From assembly GCF_900142995.1 (NCBI RefSeq), contig NZ_FRCR01000002.1:1-64000 (forward strand): 64,000 bases of DNA, read 5' to 3'. The notes under the pieces are model-generated. The model was not told the origin of the DNA and did no database searches. It saw only the letters and a list, made by a program, of their open reading frames with translations. Position 1 is the stretch's first letter. The number at the start of each line of letters is the position of its first letter. The translations under genes were made by a program, and so were the position numbers. The DNA is from Caldanaerovirga acetigignens (lineage in GTDB: Bacteria > Bacillota > Thermosediminibacteria > Thermosediminibacterales > Thermosediminibacteraceae). Below, piece after piece: positions 1-7,666 of this stretch.

Positions 1-417
<417 letters not shown>

Positions 418-525
418 AATTTAATTCCCAAAGCAAGCTCTTCGCTCGCTTTTCCTACACACCTTCTAGATTGAAACTCTCAGGCGTGGCACTGTTCAGT
501 TCTCAAGGTTCATCTCTTCGGCGGA
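418..525 (-). other. 16S rRNA leader transcript
   Basis: This is the transcribed spacer between the rRNA promoters and the mature 16S 5' end. It has the usual AT-rich leader look of Firmicutes rrn operons. The 11-mer AAACTCTCAGG at 474-484 repeats the extreme 5' end of 16S at 404-414, so the leader carries a copy of the first bases of the mature RNA about 70 nt upstream. No protein gene is supported between 418 and 880. Confidence 0.7.
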
Positions 526-530
526 ATTCT

Positions 531-559
531 ATTGTATCATCTTTTGCTCTTCTTGTCAA
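531..559 (-). promoter_or_regulatory. rRNA promoter, proximal (sigma-A)
   Basis: On the minus strand a -35 TTGACA (559-554) is followed by a 17-nt spacer and a -10 TACAAT (536-531). It lies about 110 nt upstream of the 16S start and is the downstream member of a tandem pair. Confidence 0.85.
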
Positions 560-595
560 CCACCTCATCTTCAGCTTTTCCGCCGACAGCTCTTT

Positions 596-624
596 ATTAT
601 ACACTGTAAAATTCCTCTTGTCAA
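596..624 (-). promoter_or_regulatory. rRNA promoter, distal (sigma-A, perfect consensus)
   Basis: On the minus strand a perfect -35 TTGACA (624-619), a 17-nt spacer and a perfect -10 TATAAT (601-596) form a consensus sigma-A promoter. Its -10 is 65 bp upstream of the -10 of the proximal promoter. Tandem promoters are usual for rrn operons. Confidence 0.88.
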
Positions 625-639
625 CTTTCTACTCGTTTC

Positions 640-663
640 CGTCCGGCGCTTTCCCGCCGGACG
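640..663. terminator. GC-rich hairpin upstream of the rRNA promoters
   Basis: A perfect 9-bp stem (640-648 with 655-663) closes a 6-nt loop. On the plus strand it runs into CTTTTAT, a poor U-tract. On the minus strand no U-tract follows. It may insulate the rrn operon from upstream transcription, but its direction and function are uncertain. Confidence 0.4.
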
Positions 664-880
664 CTTTTATAATATACCACAGACCATTGTCCGTTTTCAA
701 ACAGCCTTGTCCATTTTTATTCGCATTTATCGCAGATAATACCAAGTTAACTCTTTTTTACTCATCTATACAATCTTGTTTAATGCTTTTATACAATTCT
801 TAGCTTTGTTTGTTAAAGTTTTAATACCTAGAGCAATAGAACTTTTCTTAAGAATTACATTATATGAATTCTCTAGTTCC

Positions 881-1440
881 TCAAGGAGAAGATTCCATAT
901 ACTTGATCGTAATAATTACGCCTAAGACGCATAACGCTATTACGTAATAGAATACATTGTAATAATTGCCAAAATAATCAAGTAGCAATCCCGATTTTAA
1001 AACTCCAGTAATTGCGCCCAAACCATACGCAGTAAAAACTAAACCATAATTTTGACTATAGTTTTTTAATCCAAACAATTTTAAAGTCGATGTTGGCGCT
1101 ATTGCAAGCCAACCTCCAAGATTAAACCAAAAAATCGCAAACGAGACTGTATATATAAATGGGTTATCATCCCCAAAAGCAATTAACAAGATTGAAGATA
1201 ATAAAATAAGTCCATACGAGAAAAGCATTGCTTTTGCAGGAGTATATCGATCAGTTAACCACCCAATCCAATTAATACTAATCCTACCGCAAGGCCTTTC
1301 TTTTCCGGGAACCATTTTGCAACAACAGATAGTGGGACACCATACGCGATCCCAACGCCTGCACCGCTAATGCATCCATAAGTGATTGTAAATGATACAA
1401 TATTGGTTGTGAATGATGATAAAAAAAGCGTAAGCGTTTA
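881..1440 (-). pseudogene. Decayed OFA-family MFS transporter
   Basis: Two in-family pieces of an oxalate/formate antiporter-like MFS protein survive in different frames. The upstream piece (about 1440-1310) encodes the TM3-TM5 region, recognisable by TYGCISGAGVGIAYGVP and WFPEKKGLAVGL. It hits a stop at the junction near 1260. The downstream piece (to 881) resumes at GWLTDRY and runs to a normal-looking C-terminus with several membrane segments. The protein therefore lacks its first roughly 80 residues and a central block of about 100 residues, with a frameshift at the join. It is non-functional as a 12-TM transporter. Confidence 0.8.
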
Positions 1441-1459
1441 ATGCTAATAAAGTATTCTC

Positions 1460-2641
1460 TTAGTTGTTTTTACTATATTTATTTATAACTCTGTCCGCCA
1501 TATATGCTAGAAGGCCTAAAAACGGCGCGATGGCCGAAACAAAATATATACCAGAATATCCCATGTAGCTTGCCGCATATCCCAAAATCAACGCCCCTGC
1601 CCCTACTCCTATATCAAAAGCTCCCATTACAGTACCGTTTACAGCACCCCGCCTCTCTGCCTCTATGTCCCTAACAGCCATGGCAAGCAAGGTCGGCTGC
1701 AGGGCTCCGTAGCCTATGCCAAAGACCGCGCCACCAATTGAAAAAGCAAAAACCGATGAAGATATTGCAAGCATTAAATCGGATAAAACAAGGAGTATAA
1801 AGCTCCACAGGATTATTAGATGCGGCCCTCTCGTATCATAGTATTTGCCAACACAAAGCCTTGAGGCTATAATGCCAAGGGCATACGCCAGGAAAAAAGG
1901 GCTCATGTTCGCTATACCTTTTTCTTCACCGCAGAGGGCTATATAGGAAACTATACCGCTATAGGTAAAGGCGAGGAAAAACATCAAAAAAGCTACGTCG
2001 AGTGCCCTCTTTTCAAAAAAGGCAGGCCTCACTCCTTTTTTATTCAATCCAAGCTCATTTTGCGTCTTCAATATTCCCCCCATTATAAGGCCTAAAGTTG
2101 CAAAAGAAATCGAAGCCAAAAATATAGGGCCAAATCCGAAAGACGCAAGGAGGCTCAAGGCCAAAGCAGGCGCCCCGGCCTGGGCGATGGTCTGGAATAT
2201 CCCGAAATACCCCATGCCCTCGCCTTTTCTCTCGGCAGGGATTATGTCTGCGGCTATTGTGTTAGAAGCCGTAGAACACGCAGACCAGCCCATGCCATGA
2301 AGTAGCCTCAAGACTAGGAGCAATACAACCGACCCAGCAAAATAATACCCCACAGCCGAAAGCAATATGGCCAAAAGCCCCACTATAAAAACTAACTTTC
2401 TCCCCCGCCTGTCGCATTCCATCCCCACCACAGGCCTCATCGCCAGTGCAGCCACAGTATAAAATCCATTGATCAAGCCTATTAACCTGGCGTCAGCCCC
2501 AAGACTTAATGCGTACTTTGGCAGCACCGGCATCACTATGTGGGACGCCGCCCAGAACATGAAAGTGGCAATACTAATCAGGACGAAGTCCTTTGTCCAA
2601 AGCGGTGGCTTTAAAGGTTTATCCAAAAAATTCTGCCCCAT
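1460..2641 (-). CDS. MFS transporter, drug/sugar-efflux type
   Basis: A 393-residue polytopic membrane protein of the major facilitator superfamily, with 12 predicted hydrophobic segments. It has the conserved loop 2-3 motif GMECDRRGRKLVF (variant of GxLaDrxGrkr) and a TM4-5 region like proton-driven efflux carriers. I chose ATG 2641 because AGAGGTG sits 6 nt upstream; a GTG three codons earlier overlaps that site. The substrate cannot be told from sequence. It is transcribed towards the decayed MFS gene and diverges from the B3/B4 gene. Confidence 0.85.
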   Translation of the reverse strand: MGQNFLDKPLKPPLWTKDFVLISIATFMFWAASHIVMPVLPKYALSLGADARLIGLINGFYTVAALAMRPVVGMECDRRGRKLVFIVGLLAILLSAVGYYFAGSVVLLLVLRLLHGMGWSACSTASNTIAADIIPAERKGEGMGYFGIFQTIAQAGAPALALSLLASFGFGPIFLASISFATLGLIMGGILKTQNELGLNKKGVRPAFFEKRALDVAFLMFFLAFTYSGIVSYIALCGEEKGIANMSPFFLAYALGIIASRLCVGKYYDTRGPHLIILWSFILLVLSDLMLAISSSVFAFSIGGAVFGIGYGALQPTLLAMAVRDIEAERRGAVNGTVMGAFDIGVGAGALILGYAASYMGYSGIYFVSAIAPFLGLLAYMADRVINKYSKNN

Positions 2642-2798
2642 CTTATGCACCTCTTGTTTTTGTTTTTATATCTTCGCCATTATCTCCCTTATTCCTCTTT
2701 CTGCTTTATGCTATTTTTGAAACTAAATTATCGGAATTAATCACATCATTTTCCACATCATTTCTGGTAAAATATAGCCAAAAAGGGAGGCTAAACCG

Positions 2799-3506
2799 AT
2801 GGAATTCCTAATTGAAGATAGGGTATTTGATCTGCTGCCCAATGTCTGTTTCGGCGTGGTTGTAGCAAGAGGCGTGAACAACCGCGGGAAAAACGAGGAA
2901 ATCCTAAAGCTCCTCGAAGAAAGCATCGAGCTTGCGAGAAAAAAATTTGAGGGTATCAACATAAAGGAACATCCTGACATCCTCTGTTATAGGGAGGCTT
3001 TAAGAAAAGTAAATATCAACCCTAACAAGTTTCCATGCTCGGTAGAATCCATGACATCACGGGTGGTAAAGGGGAACAATCTTCCCTCCATCAACAACGT
3101 CGTAAACCTCATCAACGCCGTATCATTAAAACATACCCTCCCCATGGGCGCCCACGACCTTAAATGTGTGGAGGGAAACCTAAAGGTTTGCTTTTCTAAG
3201 GGAGGAGAGCCTTTTATCCCCTTTGGCGAGTCAAAGCCCGAGTACGTCGAAGAAGGAGAGCTAGTATACGCCGACGACCGCACGGTAAAAACCCGGCGGT
3301 GGATTTGGCGCCAATCGGAAATAGGCAAAATAACCGAAGAAAGCACTGATATTTTTATCCCCATAGACGGCTTTATAGATTACAACAAGGACGCTGTATT
3401 AAGGGCAAGAGATGAACTGGCTGAATATTTCAGGAAATTTTTCAATGTTGAACCAGAAGTTTTCTTCCTCCACGCTGGCAACCATTCGGTGAAAATACTT
3501 AAATAA
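2799..3506 (+). CDS. B3/B4 tRNA-binding domain protein
   Basis: A 235-residue stand-alone protein related to the B3/B4 domain of phenylalanyl-tRNA synthetase beta subunit (COG3382 type). In PheT this domain binds or edits aminoacyl-tRNA. The stretch with HPDILCYREALRKV and the PSINNVVNLINAVSL segment are typical of this family. Free-standing members are thought to act in trans on mischarged tRNA, but this is not established. AAGGGAGG precedes the ATG. It is a single gene between the divergent MFS gene and a terminator. Confidence 0.8.
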   Translation: MEFLIEDRVFDLLPNVCFGVVVARGVNNRGKNEEILKLLEESIELARKKFEGINIKEHPDILCYREALRKVNINPNKFPCSVESMTSRVVKGNNLPSINNVVNLINAVSLKHTLPMGAHDLKCVEGNLKVCFSKGGEPFIPFGESKPEYVEEGELVYADDRTVKTRRWIWRQSEIGKITEESTDIFIPIDGFIDYNKDAVLRARDELAEYFRKFFNVEPEVFFLHAGNHSVKILK

Positions 3507-3507
3507 G

Positions 3508-3536
3508 ATGCCCGGTGGTTTTTTGCCGCCGGGCAT
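3508..3536. terminator. Shared (bidirectional) terminator
   Basis: ATGCCCGG (3508-3515) pairs with CCGGGCAT (3529-3536) around a loop containing TTTTTT. It lies between two convergent genes, the B3/B4 protein and the M6 protease, and could stop both. Confidence 0.7.
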
Positions 3537-3547
3537 TCTATTGCAAT

Positions 3548-6500
3548 CTATATCCTACCCTTTTGCTCAAGCAGCCTGAAGATCACCACCGCTGCCTGGT
3601 CGCGCCTTGTGAAATCCTTCGGCCTGAAAGTGCCGTCGGGATTGCCCTTCATGAGCCCGTGCTTTACGGCAGCCGCGACGTACTTCCGCGCCCATGGCGA
3701 GATTTCACTGCTGTCTTTGAAGGCAAGCAGCGACTCCACCTCGACATCGGACATCAGGCCGGCCTCTTCCTCAAGCCCCAGGGCGCGGACCAGTACAGCC
3801 GCCATCTCCTGCCGGGACATGTTCATTCCGGGGTTGAAAAAGCTGTCCTGATCACCTCTGACCAAACCGTACCTGTAGGCAGTCTCTATGCTGGCGTAGA
3901 ACCAGTCGGTGGCTTTTACGTCTTTGAAGCTAGAATCGCCGGAAACGTCCGTCTCCAGTCCAAGCCCTTTTACAAGGAGCTTTATAAACTCGGCCCTGGT
4001 GACGTTCCTCCCGGGGGCGAAAGCGTTCGGGCTCACACCGTCGACGATCTCTCTTGAAGCCAGCATCTCGATCTCATGCCTTGCCCAACTGTTCTGGATA
4101 TCGTCGAAGGTGGGGCTGTATCCCATCAACCTGTAGAGAGAAAAGTGATTTACAGTAGTAGATACTTCCTGCTTTTCCTTATCAACCCTGCCGCCAAGGC
4201 TTACCCATTTATGCAGGTTCTCATCCCAGGTAAATATCGACAGCTTTTCGGGCGGGAAGCCGTTCATGTCCTTTTCGGAGTATTTCATAATGATGGTCAC
4301 GGGTTTTTTGAATTTAATGCCTTCTGGCCCGAAATTGAATACGCTCGAGAACGGCACATGGCCTTCAGAGATGGGTTTGTCAGCAGCCTTTACGATCTGC
4401 ACCCATATTTTCAGCTTTTCCTCGACGGCACCGGCAGGTACATCGACGACCAAGTTCCCGCCATAAACTTCAATCTTGCCGCCCTTATCGGGAGCGACTT
4501 CCTGTTCCACGCGGAGTCCGGGTACCTCTGTGACCGGTGTCGCACCGCCTCCCCCACCTCCGCCACCGGAGCCGCCCGTGCCCCCTGTACCTCCCGATCC
4601 GCCCGAACCGCCGGTGTCCCTGGGGGAAGATATCCGGGTTACTTTAAATGGTCCGGCATAACTTTCATTTCCCGCCCAGTCAATTGCGTTTACTCTGACG
4701 TAATAGTCTCCTGTTTTGCTGAGGGCTAGGTGGGCTTCGAAGGTACCGTCATCCGTAGTCGGAGTCGTTATTTCAATGTCTTCGGCACCGGATATAAAAA
4801 TTTTAACAATCGCTCCCGGTTCAGATTTCCCCTTCACCGTTAGCGTCTCCGAAGAAATGATACTGGGCACATTCAGCTCTTTAAGCTCCGCCACGCGGTC
4901 AACAATCAAGTCAAGACCCAATTCCCATTTTCCCTGCTCATTATACGCAGAGAGTAATACTGTGTATTTGCCATCATCATAAGTAGTAAGCGATTCCCAG
5001 TCAATTTGGTATAGCGTATTTGCCTCGCCGTATACCCAGTTTTGCACAGTTTCCAGTTTTTCATCGCCTTTATATACGAATACGCCTACCGTAGCGTTAT
5101 CCGTCATTGTATACGTTATAATTACTTTGTCAGACACTTTGGGAGAAAAAGGATTCGGGTACAGGTTAAGGTTTTTAAAAGCAGCATCGGTAGAGTTTGT
5201 AAAACTGCTTATCTTTGACCATGGGCCCACACCGAGAGAATTCTTTGCTTTAACTTTCCAGTAATAAACCCCATTTTCTGTAATGCTATCGGTTATGTAA
5301 TAAGTGCCGTATATATCTTTAGCATCCACAATAATGTTTTTAAAATATATATCTCCAGCAATCTGCAGGTCAAAAGCTTCAGCTTTAAGAACGGGTTGCC
5401 AGAAGAAAGCAATCCCTGATCTTTCACGACCAATTCCCAATTCGCCCGGCGCCCCGGCCGGAACCTGTGCTTTGACGTATACGTCAGCAGTCATAGAATC
5501 GCCGGGATCACTGATGCAGGTTAATTCCACAAAAGTAAATTCACCATTCCTTGAATAGCTACCGGGAATGGTAAAAGCAGTGAATTCTCTCTTATTGTAC
5601 TCTCCCGGAAACGGGTCTCCGGCATCGCCAGTATTATAACCTGTCTCCAAATCAATCCTGCCATCGGCCTGTCTCAAAGCGACCCTGGGATTTTGCCAGT
5701 CCGCATTTACATCGTTTTCTTCTATGCTCCCGATGCTGTCGTCGATGTGCCAGAGCAACAATCCTTCACCCGGCAATGCCGAATCAAAGCCGGTTTTTTT
5801 CCTGTATTCGATGAGGAAGTACTCCTGAGAGTTCACATCCCCATCTGTCCAGAGTCTGTATACGCTACCCGAAAAGTTGTTTTCAACCGGTTTTACCGTC
5901 AATGTCCCGTCGGAATTAATATTTTGGACTTCAACCCAACCGAGCAACGCCTTGGACCAAGCGGAAAAGTGAGTGGGTGAGCTTCCGGGAGGATCTCCCG
6001 CCCAGGCACCGTAATCCATGACGTCCCATATTCCTACTACCGGCAGTCCATCTGCGGTGCTGTAAAGGTCGGGCAATCCCAGGTCATGGCCGAACTCGTG
6101 GGCAAGCACGCCCAAAAGGCCGTCATCGGGAACAATTATGTAATCTTCGATCTTAACGCCGTCCACGGTTACCGGACTTCCGAACCTCCCGTAATGGGAC
6201 CATATAGAATTGGCTCCGTATGGGCCGCCACCTGCCTCCTCGCCGGGACCAGCGTGGATTATAATGAGATGGTCGACAACTTTTTCTTCGTTTGCGTACT
6301 TAGAGAAATCAATATTTTGATCAGCTTTGGAGATGACTTCTCCTATAAGCTCTCCTACATTTACATCAATGAGGTTCCCCGAATTTTGCCCATAATAGGT
6401 TATAGGATTATTTGCCGTTATTACTGTATCGTACACATCACCCTCGATTAAAAACTTGCCGTAAGAATTTTCTCTTAGATAATTGTAAAGGCTTTTGCTG

Positions 6501-6856
6501 TTTTCTTCATTGCCGAATATCAAGTCTTCCCAGTAGACATCATCGTGAGCCTGCTCGAAATCCTCACTGGGAAAATTGACCCGCAGTACCAGCACATTAT
6601 GTGTCCCTGTGACGGGGCCCTCCGGGGCAGGAGCCGATTTTTCCGTCGGTATAACAGGCAGCCGATCGGACTTACTTGAAAAGAACCCCTGCCCCCTCAG
6701 CTTTAAATCATAAACCCCGGGTTTAGGCGGCACATAGTGCCTCAGACTTACCCGGTAGCTTTCTCCACCGGGCACCGCCAGCGTTGCAAAGGAAGCACTC
6801 GAATTTAAAATAATGCATAGAAAAAGTATGAGAGGAATAACAGAACGTTTTAACAT
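3548..6856 (-). CDS. Secreted M6-family metalloprotease with SLH anchor
   Basis: A 1102-residue surface protease. A signal peptide ends near residue 25 (SASFA). The peptidase M6 (immune inhibitor A-like) domain carries the zinc motif HEFGHDLGLPD at 253-263 and the Met-turn IWDVMDYG about 15 residues later. Fibronectin/Ig-like modules follow, then a Ser/Thr/Gly-rich linker at about 747-770. Next is a beta-rich module of the kind seen in Clostridia surface proteins (PAGAVEEKLKIWVQIV). Three SLH domains (about 913-1100) would bind pyruvylated secondary wall polymer. RBS AAAGGATGG. It probably degrades extracellular protein while attached to the cell wall. Confidence 0.9.
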   Translation of the reverse strand: MLKRSVIPLILFLCIILNSSASFATLAVPGGESYRVSLRHYVPPKPGVYDLKLRGQGFFSSKSDRLPVIPTEKSAPAPEGPVTGTHNVLVLRVNFPSEDFEQAHDDVYWEDLIFGNEENSKSLYNYLRENSYGKFLIEGDVYDTVITANNPITYYGQNSGNLIDVNVGELIGEVISKADQNIDFSKYANEEKVVDHLIIIHAGPGEEAGGGPYGANSIWSHYGRFGSPVTVDGVKIEDYIIVPDDGLLGVLAHEFGHDLGLPDLYSTADGLPVVGIWDVMDYGAWAGDPPGSSPTHFSAWSKALLGWVEVQNINSDGTLTVKPVENNFSGSVYRLWTDGDVNSQEYFLIEYRKKTGFDSALPGEGLLLWHIDDSIGSIEENDVNADWQNPRVALRQADGRIDLETGYNTGDAGDPFPGEYNKREFTAFTIPGSYSRNGEFTFVELTCISDPGDSMTADVYVKAQVPAGAPGELGIGRERSGIAFFWQPVLKAEAFDLQIAGDIYFKNIIVDAKDIYGTYYITDSITENGVYYWKVKAKNSLGVGPWSKISSFTNSTDAAFKNLNLYPNPFSPKVSDKVIITYTMTDNATVGVFVYKGDEKLETVQNWVYGEANTLYQIDWESLTTYDDGKYTVLLSAYNEQGKWELGLDLIVDRVAELKELNVPSIISSETLTVKGKSEPGAIVKIFISGAEDIEITTPTTDDGTFEAHLALSKTGDYYVRVNAIDWAGNESYAGPFKVTRISSPRDTGGSGGSGGTGGTGGSGGGGGGGGATPVTEVPGLRVEQEVAPDKGGKIEVYGGNLVVDVPAGAVEEKLKIWVQIVKAADKPISEGHVPFSSVFNFGPEGIKFKKPVTIIMKYSEKDMNGFPPEKLSIFTWDENLHKWVSLGGRVDKEKQEVSTTVNHFSLYRLMGYSPTFDDIQNSWARHEIEMLASREIVDGVSPNAFAPGRNVTRAEFIKLLVKGLGLETDVSGDSSFKDVKATDWFYASIETAYRYGLVRGDQDSFFNPGMNMSRQEMAAVLVRALGLEEEAGLMSDVEVESLLAFKDSSEISPWARKYVAAAVKHGLMKGNPDGTFRPKDFTRRDQAAVVIFRLLEQKGRI

Positions 6857-6934
6857 GCTGTCAAACCATCCTTTCTACTGTTGTATCTTTCTAATATACT
6901 GATTTCCAATATATCATAATGTAAAATTATTTGA

Positions 6935-7090
6935 AATAGGTCTGGAGGCTTGACTGATTATTTTTTAGCGTTTTCGTGTATAACGGCTTTAAGCGCACGA
7001 GTGGAAAGACTACCTTTGGGTTTGTATCGTATAGGTTATCTAGGGTTCTGGTAAGTACATCGTCGTTTAGGTAATATGGTTTTACTCCTT
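6935..7090 (-). pseudogene. Transposase remnant, IS1634/DUF4277-like N-terminus
   Basis: Minus-strand translation of 7088-6950 gives KPYYLNDDVLTRTLDNLYD and then a run without stops. This resembles the N-terminal region of IS1634-type transposases, where a YxLxDxxLGRxLD motif is common. No start codon, catalytic residues or inverted repeats remain. It is a short fossil in the 0.8-kb gap between the protease and S-layer genes. Confidence 0.5.
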
Positions 7091-7125
7091 TTATTTATTT
7101 CAAATTAGTTCCTATTTTTCACATT

Positions 7126-7165
7126 AAAAAACCCCGCGGGGATAGATTTTAAAACCGGCAGGGTT
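7126..7165 (-). terminator. Intrinsic terminator-like hairpin
   Basis: On the minus strand AACCCTGC pairs with GCGGGGTT (one G-U pair) and is followed by TTTTTT (7131-7126). It lies downstream of the intron remnant. No complete gene precedes it. It may belong to a lost mobile element. Confidence 0.45.
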
Positions 7166-7364
7166 ATATTTTAATGAAAATCTGGCAATTTCGCTTTTCT
7201 CTCGAAGTATTTTAACTTCTTTCACTTAGCGTTCGGTTACTCTCTCTATACTAGCAGCTTCCCATGCTTGTATAGCCATCCTCTTTAGGCACGGGTTACC
7301 AGCTTTGACTGGGGCTCCGGTAATACTTATTTTCGTGAGGTGCTGACTCAGATAAGAGCAAAAG

Positions 7365-7620
7365 ATTCCCCGCGCCCGCCCCATATACTCTACCGGCCCT
7401 TGGCAGCCCTGGATTTCGCTGTGTTGTGCCAGCTCATCCGAACGGTCTGGCCTCATAACGGGTTCTTGTTCATCGGGCCGTTGCCTCGCCTCCGGCTTCC
7501 TTCGGCACCCACCTGCGGTGGGTACCCGCCCTCACGGTGGACACCCTTGCCTTTGGCGAGAGACTTTGCTGCCTCGCCTGCAGTGGACATTCACCAGAGC
7601 TTTCCCCATGCCGGGCGCAC
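7365..7620 (-). mobile_element. Truncated group IIC intron (5' end, domain I)
   Basis: The minus strand begins at 7620 with GTGCGCCCGGCATGG, the conserved 5' end of bacterial group II introns. It continues with domain I landmarks in the right order: GCAAAGTCTC, AAGGGTGTCC, GAAGGAAGC, CGATGAACAAGAACC, ATGAGGCC and GGATGAG. These resemble the Oceanobacillus group IIC intron as I remember it. No reverse transcriptase frame and no domain V/VI are visible, so only the 5' roughly 250 nt remains. The sequence at 7167-7364 has no assignment. The 5' splice boundary lies 5 nt after the S-layer terminator stem, as expected for class C introns. Confidence 0.75.
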
Positions 7621-7623
7621 ATG

Positions 7624-7657
7624 AAAAAGGAAGGAGCATTGGTTAGCTCCTTCCTTT
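7624..7657 (-). terminator. Terminator of the S-layer gene
   Basis: A perfect 12-bp stem (GCTCCTTCCTTT at 7646-7657 with 7626-7637) closes an 8-nt loop and runs into TTTTT on the minus strand. It lies 9 bp beyond the stop codon of the S-layer gene. Confidence 0.92.
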
Positions 7658-7666
7658 AAGATTACC

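Noticed and set aside
4547-4615. Short GC-rich repeat as a possible mobile or CRISPR-like repeat
   Set aside because: It simply encodes the Gly/Ser/Thr linker of the M6 protease.
7340-7624. A 94-residue plus-strand open frame
   Set aside because: It is antisense to the group II intron fragment; its low-complexity Pro/Arg content reflects the structured RNA.
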